A stretch of DNA of 64,000 nt from NCBI RefSeq assembly GCF_000196875.2, contig NC_014532.2, positions 3,534,001-3,598,000 of the forward strand, read 5' to 3'. The stretch comes from Halomonas elongata DSM 2581 (lineage in GTDB: Bacteria; Pseudomonadota; Gammaproteobacteria; Pseudomonadales; Halomonadaceae). A program made the translations under genes and the position numbers. Positions 28,131 through 36,161 of this stretch are shown here, one piece after another (position 1 is the first letter of the stretch; each line of letters opens with the position of its first letter). The notes below the pieces were generated by a model. That model was not told where the DNA came from, did not search any database, and worked only from the letters and a program-made list of their open reading frames with translations.

Positions 28131-28143
28131 TCAGTCGACTGAC
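28130..28143. repeat. 14-bp perfect palindrome at the array end
   Basis: GTCAGTCGACTGAC begins on the last base of the partial repeat unit and marks a sharp border between the array and unique DNA. It occurs once, 62 bases before the DUF3158-type start. Confidence 0.65.
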
Positions 28144-28204
28144 ACTGAGCGCGGGAAAGACTGGGCTGGGGCAGCCCTTCTACTCACATTGACTGGGGCA
28201 GGAC

Positions 28205-28759
28205 ATGACCAATCGCACCGCACCGCCACCCGACGACAGGCTCGCACCGCGACCTTACGCAAAGGGCCTTTTAAAACCCTTTAAGGGTAAGGGGGGAATC
28301 CTCCGCTTACGCGACGAGTTGATGATCGAGTGCGGACGGCTCACCCAGATGGGGATCGAGATCAGCAACCGTCACAACCGATGGCTGGCAGCTCTCGATC
28401 TGTCATTGCGCAACCATGGGGACAGTTCACGTGAAGGCCTGGCCCTCTCGCTCAGGTGGCGGGATCGGATGGGGAAAAAGATGGGGCAACACCTATGGGA
28501 TGCGGCCATGTCACGTGATGACGTAAGCCTTCCGCTGAAACAGGACCTGTATGACCTCGAGATGGAGCGACTGTGCCATAACGCCCAGGTCAGCGTGGTC
28601 AACATGACACTGAAGCGCATCCGGCAGCACTGGCTGCCCGACATGGAGCATCTGACGTCCGTGTTCCAGACCGAGTGCAATCGGCACTATCAACTGGGTA
28701 ATGCGGTCCTGCGCAATGCCACCGCCCAACTCCATATGAAGGAGGATAGAGATGGATAA
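28205..28759 (+). CDS. DUF3158-type ICE protein
   Basis: 184 residues, rich in Arg/Lys and helical, with the family-like stretches LLKPFKGKGGILRLRDELM and LERLCHNAQVSVVNMTLKRIRQHWLP-type helices. Found next to ssb and the PFL_4669-type gene in this ICE class; function unknown. Its first codons follow the repeat array closely, so its transcript probably starts in or near the array. It overlaps the next gene by eight bases. Confidence 0.75.
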   Translation: MTNRTAPPPDDRLAPRPYAKGLLKPFKGKGGILRLRDELMIECGRLTQMGIEISNRHNRWLAALDLSLRNHGDSSREGLALSLRWRDRMGKKMGQHLWDAAMSRDDVSLPLKQDLYDLEMERLCHNAQVSVVNMTLKRIRQHWLPDMEHLTSVFQTECNRHYQLGNAVLRNATAQLHMKEDRDG

Positions 28760-29171
28760 GCGAGGGGAACTAGTACAAAACGCCATCAAGGAGGCACGGC
28801 GGGAAGAGCTTCGGGATCTGATGAATTACGCAGAGCAGGTCGGCAATATCATCGCTGCCACGATTCGAACGCTCGTCGCGGCCATCACCATCATGGGCGG
28901 TCTGACGGTAGGGGGCGCACTGATCTGGATGTCCCTATCACCGACCAATCCGTTGAACAGCGTCGACTACGGCAAACTCTATGTGCTCAGTCAGGCGCTC
29001 GTCATGTTCTTGGGCTCCTGCACACTCGTGTGGTGTGCGATGCGCAACGTTGGCGGGTACTGCAACACCTTTCGTCGGGAGATTCAGTGGCGAACACGAT
29101 CACTCGAGTCGGTGGGAGCTCGGCACTGCAAGAATCAAGACCAGAACGCAGCAGATGCTGCGGCAGAATGA
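28752..29171 (+). CDS. Two-helix membrane protein, unknown
   Basis: 139 residues. A charged N-terminal helix (about 1-30) is followed by hydrophobic segments at about 36-60 and 76-98 and a basic tail. The start overlaps the DUF3158-type gene and is preceded by AAGGAGGATAG. No family is recognised. Confidence 0.65.
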   Translation: MDKRGELVQNAIKEARREELRDLMNYAEQVGNIIAATIRTLVAAITIMGGLTVGGALIWMSLSPTNPLNSVDYGKLYVLSQALVMFLGSCTLVWCAMRNVGGYCNTFRREIQWRTRSLESVGARHCKNQDQNAADAAAE

Positions 29172-29187
29172 ATGCCCTGATGGCGCG

Positions 29188-29197
29188 TTAACATTCT
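29188..29197 (+). promoter_or_regulatory. Conserved ICE promoter motif TTAAC-N-TTCT
   Basis: TTAACATTCT lies 76 bases before the ATG of the following membrane-protein gene. The ssb unit has TTAGCATTCT at 74 bases, with shared downstream sequence. Confidence 0.55.
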
Positions 29198-29226
29198 AGG
29201 CGGACAGTCCCGATACCCATCATGGA

Positions 29227-29260
29227 CAGTGCTCGTACATGCACTGATCACTGGAGTTTC
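29227..29260 (+). promoter_or_regulatory. 34-base leader, duplicated before ssb
   Basis: This leader differs from the one at 30235-30268 at only two positions (CAGTGCTCGTACAT, then the ACTGATC and CTGGAGTTTC parts). It ends three bases before the ATG and includes the CTGGAG ribosome site. Confidence 0.7.
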
Positions 29261-29263
29261 GAG

Positions 29264-29722
29264 ATGGACCAGCCAATGAAGAAAGCCATCGTAGCGCTGG
29301 CTATCATGCTGTTCGTCATGGCATGTCTGACGGTTGTCACTGCCTTGGCGTTGGATGAACCCGACCGGGTTGTCTGGTTATACGGTACGAGCGAGCTGTT
29401 CTTGCTATCTGGGGCCGTGATTCTGGGCTGGTGTGTCAAAGGCGATAGCATCCTTCCATCGACAAAGAGTTACCAGGTTGCCAAATGGGGTTCGCGGCAC
29501 CTGGGCCCTGGCATTATCGGACTTATATTGGTAAATGTCAGCGGGTGGATTCATACCAAGACTAGGATGCAGGCCGCTGCTGAATCATTGTCTGGTTTAG
29601 AAGGCGCCTTTGCCGAAGCTAGCTTTCATGTTCTGACGTTATTTCACATCGTCGTAGCGGTCGCTATAGTCTTTTTCCTATTACGGCTTACTGTGAGGAC
29701 CAAACTGACGTCACCCCCCTAA
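29264..29722 (+). CDS. Four-helix membrane protein, unknown
   Basis: 152 residues from the ATG at the leader end; an upstream in-frame ATG falls before the conserved leader and is rejected. Hydrophobic segments lie at about 7-28, 37-56, 80-95 and 120-140. It has no recognised family. It shares its promoter motif and leader with ssb, so the two are probably expressed together although separated. Confidence 0.6.
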   Translation: MDQPMKKAIVALAIMLFVMACLTVVTALALDEPDRVVWLYGTSELFLLSGAVILGWCVKGDSILPSTKSYQVAKWGSRHLGPGIIGLILVNVSGWIHTKTRMQAAAESLSGLEGAFAEASFHVLTLFHIVVAVAIVFFLLRLTVRTKLTSPP

Positions 29723-29729
29723 GGTCACC

Positions 29730-29849
29730 TTATCCCGTAAAGAACTTGACCAAAGCATTAGACTCTAATTTTTCCCATAAACCAGCAGCAGAAATAACTA
29801 AAATAATGGTAACACCAATGATCAGGATCGCCTGCCAGCATCGAAACAT
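29730..29849 (-). CDS. Small single-helix membrane peptide (39 aa)
   Basis: An ATG with GGAGAG six bases upstream opens a 39-codon frame on the minus strand. A Trp-Gln start is followed by about 17 strongly hydrophobic residues (ILIIGVTIILVISAAGLW) and a short Glu/Lys tail. The surrounding DNA is AT-rich compared with the ICE core. It fits a small membrane protein or type I toxin-like peptide, but no family is recognised. It is convergent with the four-helix membrane gene. Confidence 0.4.
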   Translation of the reverse strand: MFRCWQAILIIGVTIILVISAAGLWEKLESNALVKFFTG

Positions 29850-29924
29850 CAGAACTCTCCATTAAACTAAACACTGTGCGCACCTAGCGCGTACATCACC
29901 ATGAAATGCTTGAGGCTGTCAATC

Positions 29925-30188
29925 ATGGGTCAGCACGACCGCTTCCATACCCGAGTACCTAGCGAACTTCTTGAGCAGTTTTATGCCGCCTGCGAGGCAC
30001 AGGATGATGTTGCCTCACAGGTGGTCCGGGCCTGCATGCGTCGCTATGTCGCTGACTGGAAAGCTAGCGTCAGGCGTGGACAAATGGACTGGGAGGTGCT
30101 GCAACGTGTGGCGCGGTTGGAAGAACAGCTTCGCCGAGCCGGGATAGAGCCGGATACGAGCCAGCCCACGGTCGACAGAAACGTTTGA
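29925..30188 (+). CDS. Ribbon-helix-helix-like small protein
   Basis: 87 residues. RFHTRVPSELLEQFYAACEAQDDVASQVVRACMRRYV has the beta-strand then two-helix pattern of CopG/Arc-type DNA-binding proteins, with a following basic helix. The start with GAGG nine bases upstream is preferred over the ATG 24 bases earlier. It precedes ssb and could repress that unit. Confidence 0.55.
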   Translation: MGQHDRFHTRVPSELLEQFYAACEAQDDVASQVVRACMRRYVADWKASVRRGQMDWEVLQRVARLEEQLRRAGIEPDTSQPTVDRNV

Positions 30189-30196
30189 AGGACCAG

Positions 30197-30206
30197 TTAG
30201 CATTCT
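30197..30206 (+). promoter_or_regulatory. Conserved ICE promoter motif TTAGC-N-TTCT
   Basis: TTAGCATTCT, a one-base variant of the common motif, 74 bases before the ssb ATG. Confidence 0.5.
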
Positions 30207-30234
30207 GGGAGGACGGCGTCGGCCGGTTTCGCAA

Positions 30235-30268
30235 CAGTGCTCGTACATCCACTGATCTCTGGAGTTTC
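30235..30268 (+). promoter_or_regulatory. 34-base leader of ssb
   Basis: Thirty-two of 34 bases match the leader at 29227-29260. It ends with the CTGGAG ribosome site, three bases of spacer before the ATG. Confidence 0.7.
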
Positions 30269-30270
30269 TA

Positions 30271-30798
30271 ATGAGCACCCGCTTTACCAACGATGGCCGT
30301 ATCGGCACACCGCCCGAAGTCCGCATGTTCGCCAGCAATGGCAACCAGCCGCCACGCGGTGTGCTTCGACTCAACGTCAAGTTCGATAACCTCGTGCCAA
30401 CCGAAGACGGCCCGGTCGACAAGGGCGGTTTCTGGGCCAATGTCGAGATCTTCGGTCGCGATGTTGAGCAGTGGGCCAACCTGTATCAACCCGGCATGAG
30501 CGTGATGGTCGACGGCCGCATGGTTCGCGATACCTGGCAGGATCAGAACGGCCAGGAACAAGCTGCCTTCAAAGTCACCAATGCCCGCGTTGCGATCCTG
30601 CCGTACCGCATCGCCAGCGTGGAGATGGCCCCCGCCAATAATGGCGCTCCCGCATCCGCACAGAATGCGCCTGCAGGTGAAGGCGCTCCTGCTACCGCAT
30701 CATCGGCGCCTGGCCATGACGGCGCGCCCACATCCGGGCATGACACGTCTTCTGGTCAGGGAGCTTCTTCCTCAGACGCCCCCAGTCCAGGTGCATAA
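30271..30798 (+). CDS. ssb: Single-stranded DNA-binding protein of the ICE
   Basis: 175 residues. An OB-fold domain covers about residues 1-115 (MSTRFTNDGRIGTPPEVRMF, then FWANVEIFGRDVEQWANLY and VMVDGRMVRDTW). The tail is an Ala/Gly/Ser/Pro repeat region. It lacks the acidic DDIPF-like tip of chromosomal SSB, so partner recruitment may differ. It protects single-stranded DNA during transfer and replication of the element. Confidence 0.9.
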   Translation: MSTRFTNDGRIGTPPEVRMFASNGNQPPRGVLRLNVKFDNLVPTEDGPVDKGGFWANVEIFGRDVEQWANLYQPGMSVMVDGRMVRDTWQDQNGQEQAAFKVTNARVAILPYRIASVEMAPANNGAPASAQNAPAGEGAPATASSAPGHDGAPTSGHDTSSGQGASSSDAPSPGA

Positions 30799-30799
30799 C

Positions 30800-30982
30800 A
30801 TGACCAGTATCGTGATCTGGGCGGTGACAATCGGTTCAGTCGCTGCTGAGAAAGCCAAAGCTCAATCACAAGCTCAAGAACAAGCTTTAAGAGACGCGGA
30901 AGCTAAGGCGATGTCCAAGCGATGTCAAAGGAAGCTGCAACCCCGGCCAAGCAAGAGGATTGATGCATGGATCCCTCGATGA
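30800..30982 (+). CDS. Possible small protein with N-terminal helix (60 aa)
   Basis: A frame opens one base after the ssb stop and overlaps the PH-domain gene by 16 bases. A hydrophobic N-terminus (SIVIWAVTIGSVA) is followed by an Ala/Lys/Gln-rich helix. The ribosome site is weak. It may be real through coupling to ssb, but chance is not excluded. Confidence 0.3.
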   Translation: MTSIVIWAVTIGSVAAEKAKAQSQAQEQALRDAEAKAMSKRCQRKLQPRPSKRIDAWIPR

Positions 30983-31578
30983 TGGACAACAATGATCATC
31001 CGGCTCAGCCGACGTCATCTAGCTCGTCGGAAGTAGAAACGTCGCTGGCGTCGCTCAAGCCATCGGCCAAGGCGGCCATCCCAACGATCATCTGGTGGGT
31101 TTCGATGGCCATGGGCATAACCGGACTGGTGTTGTATCTGGTCGTCCAGCGACCCGATCTCGCGCAGGCAGTCGAACAAACCGCCGGTTCTGCACTTCCT
31201 GGACTGTTGCTGGTGTGGTTGCTAGCTCTGGTCTGGTTGGTGTGTCTCGTACCACCGTTATTTCGGCTCCTGGTACTGAAGACAACGACCTATCACATCA
31301 CCAACCAACGTTTGGAGTATACGCGAGGCATCCTGCACCGGCGTCGCGACCAGCTCGAGCTGGTCCGGATCCGCGATCTCAGTGCCAACCGGACTTTGGT
31401 CGACCGTCTTCTAGGTATCGGTACCGTGATCATGGAAACCGTCGATCGCTCCCATCCGATATTCCGCATCGAGGCCCAGCCTAATGTCTATGAACTGACT
31501 GACTGGCTTCACCAGTTGAATGCCGATGAGCGAGCTCGACTCAATTACCGCGAATTCGAAGGCACGCAGGGCGTATAA
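30967..31578 (+). CDS. Membrane protein with bacterial PH (YdbS-type) domain
   Basis: 203 residues. Two hydrophobic segments (about 41-61 and 77-101) are followed by a bPH2-type domain: TTTYHITNQRLEYTRGILHRRRDQLELVRIRDLS, then a GIGTVIMETVD strand. Such proteins sit in the inner membrane with the PH domain in the cytoplasm. Its role in the ICE is unknown. Confidence 0.8.
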   Translation: MDPSMMDNNDHPAQPTSSSSSEVETSLASLKPSAKAAIPTIIWWVSMAMGITGLVLYLVVQRPDLAQAVEQTAGSALPGLLLVWLLALVWLVCLVPPLFRLLVLKTTTYHITNQRLEYTRGILHRRRDQLELVRIRDLSANRTLVDRLLGIGTVIMETVDRSHPIFRIEAQPNVYELTDWLHQLNADERARLNYREFEGTQGV

Positions 31579-31703
31579 CGCACGTCGCGTTTCTGCCTCT
31601 GCCTCATTGTTCTTCAATCACATCGCTTTGTAGACTTTCCGGTTGGCCGGTTGAATTCACTCCACTGGTCCATCGCAATAACGTTTCGTCAGGAGATATG
31701 GAT

Positions 31704-32288
31704 ATGCAACGGACGACACCCCTCAAGTTCGGATTTGGGCTGGTGGCCATGGCTCTGTTAGCAGGATGCGCCGGTCAGGGCCACCAATATGCGCAGGGGG
31801 TGTGCATCACCTGCGTGAACCCCCCCCTCACCGGGGAACCTCTCAACTACGATCCTGACGAGACGCCAATGCAGGTTGCGCAGAACGCCGAAGGCGAGAC
31901 AGTCGGCGTCCAGGAATTGGGGCCCCAGTCGGGTAAGGTCCAGATCGAGTCACCGGTGGACGTCGATACGGCCTATGCGCGTATCAAGCCAGCATTTGGC
32001 TTCCGCTCGCCGGCTGACTTCAATCACAACGACAGCAATGCCGATTGGGCCATGGGCGACGAAGCCTGGCAGCATCAGGCCACGCCCGGCGCCTTTTATA
32101 ATCTCAGCGATTATGGTGATCAGATCGTTGGCGGTGTGGAGTATGGCATCGTTCAGAAGGTGCAGATCCAGAAGTCGGGCGCCGGATCTCGGATCATCTA
32201 TCGCTGGTTCCCGTCGGGCGACAACGTCTATGACGGCGAGGCCATGAAAACCGCCATTCGAGAGCGGCTCAATGCCGCGTTGCAGTAA
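31704..32288 (+). CDS. Lipoprotein, unknown
   Basis: 194 residues from the second ATG, chosen because AGGAG lies eight bases before it. The lipobox LLAGC places the acylated Cys at about residue 22. The mature part has an Asp at +6 or later and no family motif I recognise. Two further Cys (GVCITCVN) lie close to the lipid anchor. It is probably an outer-membrane-associated ICE surface or exclusion protein, but that is inference. Confidence 0.75.
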   Translation: MQRTTPLKFGFGLVAMALLAGCAGQGHQYAQGVCITCVNPPLTGEPLNYDPDETPMQVAQNAEGETVGVQELGPQSGKVQIESPVDVDTAYARIKPAFGFRSPADFNHNDSNADWAMGDEAWQHQATPGAFYNLSDYGDQIVGGVEYGIVQKVQIQKSGAGSRIIYRWFPSGDNVYDGEAMKTAIRERLNAALQ

Positions 32289-32340
32289 TCTTGAGCCATA
32301 ACGGGCCTGCTGCGTAGGCCCTATCACCAGGAGAACGATG

Positions 32341-32556
32341 ATGGCCGATAATGCGGATGTTGCCAACGAACTGATGGATCGTCGTCTTGAGCAGACCATG
32401 CAAGCCTGCCGGCTGCCTGAGCCAACGGCCGAGTCAGCGGAGTGTGAAGAATGCGGGGACCCCATTCCCGAGGCGCGTCGTCAGGCCGCGCCCTGGGCCC
32501 GCACCTGTATCGACTGTCAGGCGTTGCTCGAGCAACTGGCCAAGCGACGCGCGTGA
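32341..32556 (+). CDS. TraR/DksA-type zinc-finger protein
   Basis: 71 residues, the short TraR form without the DksA coiled-coil tip. The finger is CEECGDPIPEARRQAAPWARTCIDCQ, a C-x2-C...C-x2-C set. The second of two adjacent ATGs fits AGGAG at seven bases. TraR-like proteins bind RNA polymerase in the secondary channel and mimic ppGpp/DksA, so it may shift host transcription during transfer. Confidence 0.88.
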   Translation: MADNADVANELMDRRLEQTMQACRLPEPTAESAECEECGDPIPEARRQAAPWARTCIDCQALLEQLAKRRA

Positions 32557-32656
32557 TACTGACGGTCGAGTAACTGGTGACAATCAAATCTTTGGATGCT
32601 GTATTGGCACACTGAACATCTATTCCGACGCCCGCCTCAACAGACAGCTGTGTAAA

Positions 32657-33337
32657 CTATCTATAGAATCCATCTGGGTTAACCAACCCCATTCCTGGCA
32701 TATTATCTAGCCACTTGTTAAGACCATCAATCTGCCCTTGGGTTAAACGAAGCCTGTCTCTTAAATACCTAAGCAGGCTTCTTCCAAACTCTACCCCGTC
32801 CTCATCATCCTGCATCTCTATAAATCTCAGCACCCAGAACTCACATGCATAGACCTGTCGCAGGTTTCGAGGGGACAACTCTGGGCGACTTCTTTCAACA
32901 TACCCAATCAAATTTCTAAGGTAGGGCTTATCATTTTCCTCCACAACCTCTTTTACAACATATCTATCATATACTTCCGACAGCTTATGATATCCCATAC
33001 CCGGGTAATGACTGAGCCTTTCGCACCTCAGAAGCAGGTAGGATACGAGTTGTTGCGTATCATCTTGGGGATTGAGATCTCTTCTCCTTCCTTGCCTTAA
33101 CCCACCTCTAGGATTTACTTCCCTCCCCTCTTCATCAGGTACCAACAGAGCTGTGGTGATATCAGGGATAGGGTCATAAGGGTTAACTGTATGGAGCCGT
33201 GCACAGGTCGGGCCGGAAAATGCCTCATCTCCATCCTCATTCCTTACAACTGTCCCAATCCCGCTCGTAATCGCATTAGGACAGAACCTACATGTCACTC
33301 GAGTAGTGAAATCCCTCCGGATACGTGTCCATGGCAT
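32657..33337 (-). CDS. AT-rich cargo gene with N-terminal zinc-ligand set, unknown
   Basis: 226 residues on the strand opposite to the surrounding operons. The composition is clearly more AT-rich than its neighbours, as expected of a recent insert. Near the N-terminus a C-x2-C (CRFC) and a later C-x3-H (CARLH) may form one zinc site. The rest is charged and helical, with repeated Tyr/Arg-rich stretches. No family is recognised. Its place between traR and topB makes it accessory cargo, possibly defence or anti-defence. Confidence 0.7.
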   Translation of the reverse strand: MPWTRIRRDFTTRVTCRFCPNAITSGIGTVVRNEDGDEAFSGPTCARLHTVNPYDPIPDITTALLVPDEEGREVNPRGGLRQGRRRDLNPQDDTQQLVSYLLLRCERLSHYPGMGYHKLSEVYDRYVVKEVVEENDKPYLRNLIGYVERSRPELSPRNLRQVYACEFWVLRFIEMQDDEDGVEFGRSLLRYLRDRLRLTQGQIDGLNKWLDNMPGMGLVNPDGFYR

Positions 33338-33425
33338 GAGTGTAGGCTCCCGAATTAATATTCTGACTGGCGGACAAGGGTGATTGAGCGTGTCATACCC
33401 TTGATTCTAGCGTCAGGAGCCGATC

Positions 33426-33752
33426 ATGTTCACCCCCACGAAGCACCTCCCCCGGAAGCAGGACGTTCTCCAGCAGTACCAGGAAGACCTAGAGTCCTGG
33501 GTTCTACAAGCCCCCATTGAGCATATTCGTCAGCAATATGCCTGGTTGCACGCCTCAGAAGGGCCGGATAGTGCCCGGTACGAGTCTTTTGATTCATCGG
33601 ATGGACTTCAGCCTTTGTGCGGTCAGTGGGATGTCGGGGGCACTTATCTGAAGCGCTGCAGTGAGTGCCACGAATTTTCCCTTGCTGTTTGGGCCGTTGC
33701 CATGAGTCAGCGACACGAGTTGAAAGACGTGTACCCCCGGTTGGCAACGTGA
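33426..33752 (+). CDS. Hypothetical protein (108 aa)
   Basis: A good ribosome site (CAGGAG) precedes the ATG. The C-terminal half has CGQW and CSEC, a possible metal-binding set of three Cys plus His. It has no recognised family. The gene ends 39 bases before the promoter motif of topB. Confidence 0.6.
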   Translation: MFTPTKHLPRKQDVLQQYQEDLESWVLQAPIEHIRQQYAWLHASEGPDSARYESFDSSDGLQPLCGQWDVGGTYLKRCSECHEFSLAVWAVAMSQRHELKDVYPRLAT

Positions 33753-33791
33753 TCTGGGCGTCGGCCTTTTCCTCAAACGTCAACACCGCGA

Positions 33792-33802
33792 TTAACCTTT
33801 TC
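33792..33802 (+). promoter_or_regulatory. Conserved ICE promoter motif before topB
   Basis: TTAACCTTTTC lies 74 bases before the topB ATG, the same spacing as at ssb (74) and PFL_4709 (73). Confidence 0.55.
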
Positions 33803-33865
33803 GGCTGATTCAGTCGATTGACTTCCGCACGCTGGGCCTTATCGACATTTCGGAGGCCCCGCACC

Positions 33866-35887
33866 ATGTCCCGTCTCTTTCTTTGCGAGAAGCCCACTCA
33901 GGCCCGTGACATCGCCAAGGTCCTGGGGGCATCTGAGAAGGGTAACGGTTGCCTCAAAGGCCGGGGCATCACCGTGACCTGGGGCTTCGGCCATCTCCTC
34001 GAGCAAGCCAATCCGGAAGCCTACGATCCGGCACTCAAGCGCTGGTCGATGGAGTCCCTGCCCATCCTGCCGACCCAGTGGAAGCTCGAGGTCAAACCCT
34101 CGGCGAAGAAGCAGTTCACTGTCGTCAAGAAACTCCTGAGCTCGGCCAGTGAGGTGGTCATTGCCACCGACGCCGACCGTGAGGGCGAGATGATCGCCCG
34201 CGAGATCCTCGAGGCGTGTCAATTCTCAGGGGGCGTGTCCCGGCTCTGGCTGCCGGCTCTGGACGAGGCCAGCATCCGCAAGGCGCTCGGTGACATCCGG
34301 CCGGGCGAGTCCACGCGCCTGCTCTATCACGCGGCCCTGGGCCGGTCGCGCGCGGACTGGCTGGTGGGCATGAACCTGACGCGGGCATTTACCATGCGGG
34401 CCAAGCAACTGGGGTATGATCTGTTGCTGTCGGTGGGGCGTGTCCAAACACCCGTACTCAAGCTGGTCGTCGATCGCGATCGCGAGATTGCCAACTTCGT
34501 GCCCAAACCGTTCTGGGAGGTGGTCGCTGTCTTCCAGGCCGAGGGGGGGACCTTCCAGGCCAAGTGGCAGCCCGCCGATGACGATGTTCTGGATGAGTCA
34601 GGACGGTGTATCAACCAGTCGGCGGCTCAGGCTGTCGTGGCACGTTGCCAGGGCCTGCCCGGCCAGGTCACGACGCTTGAGACGACGCGCAAGCGAGAAG
34701 CGCCTCCCTTGGCCATGGATCTGGGGACGCTGCAGCAAACCTGCTCCAAGCGTTGGGGGTATGGGGCTCAGCAGGTCCTGGATATTGCGCAAGCCCTCTA
34801 CGAGACGCACAAGGCCACGACCTACCCGCGGACGGATTGCCGTTACCTCCCGCTGTCCCAGTTGGACGACGCCCAGCAGGTCGTGACGGCACTCCTGACA
34901 TCGGATGGTGAGCTCGCCCCGGTCGTGCAGTCCCTGGATCTCACGCGCAAGAGCCGCGTGTGGAACGACAGCAAGATCACCGCCCACCACGGCATCATTC
35001 CCACCACCTCGCCGTGCGACACCAGCAAGATGAGTGAGGCAGAATGGAATGTCTATGACCTGGTCCGGCGGCATTACTTGGCACAGTTCCTGCCGCCCCA
35101 TGAGTACGATCACACCGACGTCGCGCTCGAGGTCGCTGGGGAACGCTTCGCCACCACCGGACGGCAGGTGCAGGTTGAGGGCTGGAAGGTGCTGTTTCGC
35201 AACGTCCAGCAGGATGATGCGGCGGGTGATGAGGCGACAGCGAAGACAAGCTCCCAGGCGCTACCGCCGTTGCAGGCGCATGCCAACGTACCGCAGTCCT
35301 CACTCGATCTGGTCAGCAAGACCACCACACCGCCCAAGCCTTTTGCGGAAGGCACTCTGATCGGTGCCATGAAGAACGCGGCGCGTTTCGAACCCAATCC
35401 CAAGCTCAAGGCGCGGCTCAAGGAATCCGCCGGGATCGGCACGGAGGCAACGCGCGCTGGCATCATCGAGACGCTGCTCAAACGTAAGTTCCTGACAAAG
35501 AAGGGACGTGCGATTGTTGCCACCGCGACAGGCCGGCAGCTTATCGATGCGCTGCCTGAGGTGGTGACCAATCCCGGGATGACGGCGCTCTGGGAACAGG
35601 CCCTGGACAGCGTGGCGGCCGGCGAGCTCTCCCTCGAGGACTTCATGGCGAAGCAGCAGACCCTGGTCGAACGGCTCATCGAGCAGGCCAAGTCGGCCAC
35701 CATCAACCTTCCCCAAGAACCTGCCAAGTCCAAGGCCTGCCCGGAGTGTGGGGCCCCGATGAAGAAGCGTAAGAACGATTATGGGTCCTTCTGGGGATGC
35801 ACCAAGTACCCGGACTGTAAAGGCATGGTGAAGATCGGTAGTGGCAAGAAACGCCAGGGGAAGGGACGCAAGGCGTCTAACGGATGA
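33866..35887 (+). CDS. topB: DNA topoisomerase III of the ICE
   Basis: 673 residues. Toprim domain MSRLFLCEKPTQARDIAKVLG with the acidic TDADREGE, and active-site Tyr320 in TTYPRTDCRY. At the end is one zinc ribbon, C-x2-C...C-x5-C (CPECGAP to CTKYPDC), then a basic tail. It decatenates and unwinds during replication or transfer. The start is the ATG after GGAGG; an upstream in-frame start would fall near the promoter motif. A TopB is standard in this ICE class. Confidence 0.95.
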   Translation: MSRLFLCEKPTQARDIAKVLGASEKGNGCLKGRGITVTWGFGHLLEQANPEAYDPALKRWSMESLPILPTQWKLEVKPSAKKQFTVVKKLLSSASEVVIATDADREGEMIAREILEACQFSGGVSRLWLPALDEASIRKALGDIRPGESTRLLYHAALGRSRADWLVGMNLTRAFTMRAKQLGYDLLLSVGRVQTPVLKLVVDRDREIANFVPKPFWEVVAVFQAEGGTFQAKWQPADDDVLDESGRCINQSAAQAVVARCQGLPGQVTTLETTRKREAPPLAMDLGTLQQTCSKRWGYGAQQVLDIAQALYETHKATTYPRTDCRYLPLSQLDDAQQVVTALLTSDGELAPVVQSLDLTRKSRVWNDSKITAHHGIIPTTSPCDTSKMSEAEWNVYDLVRRHYLAQFLPPHEYDHTDVALEVAGERFATTGRQVQVEGWKVLFRNVQQDDAAGDEATAKTSSQALPPLQAHANVPQSSLDLVSKTTTPPKPFAEGTLIGAMKNAARFEPNPKLKARLKESAGIGTEATRAGIIETLLKRKFLTKKGRAIVATATGRQLIDALPEVVTNPGMTALWEQALDSVAAGELSLEDFMAKQQTLVERLIEQAKSATINLPQEPAKSKACPECGAPMKKRKNDYGSFWGCTKYPDCKGMVKIGSGKKRQGKGRKASNG

Positions 35888-35969
35888 GCGGGTCGGCAGT
35901 CTGCATTTGGCTGGTTGGGTTGCACCAATGCGAGCGAGACGCACAAGACGAGCATAAGGAGGACACGTT

Positions 35970-36140
35970 ATGACATCGCTTACCGCAATATTGATCGCGA
36001 CCGGCAGCCTGACACTCGTCGTTTGTGGGCTGACGATCTGGATCTATGGACTGCCTTGGTGCTCGCGTAACAACAAGCACCGATCCAAGGCCAAGTCGCG
36101 TGCCCCTTCATCCCAGGATGATGGCCCGGATGAACACTGA
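35970..36140 (+). CDS. Small single-helix membrane protein (56 aa)
   Basis: An ideal ribosome site (AAGGAGG) lies before the ATG. About 25 hydrophobic residues (ILIATGSLTLVVCGLTIWIY) are followed by a basic then acidic tail rich in Lys/Arg and Asp. It is 82 bases after topB and 21 before the nuclease-like gene, in the same direction. It has no recognised family. Confidence 0.6.
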   Translation: MTSLTAILIATGSLTLVVCGLTIWIYGLPWCSRNNKHRSKAKSRAPSSQDDGPDEH

Positions 36141-36161
36141 GTCCAAGGGAGTCGGTCACAG

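Noticed and set aside
28021..28284. An 87-codon frame running out of the repeat array (Gly-Ala-rich protein)
   Set aside because: The repeat length of 73 shifts the frame each unit, so the frame is open by chance; the DUF3158-type start at 28205 overlaps it in another frame with better support.
31681..31700. AATAACGTTTCG before the lipoprotein gene as another copy of the TTAAC motif
   Set aside because: It lies within 30 bases of the start codon and lacks the TTAAC block, so it does not fit the spacing or sequence of the set.
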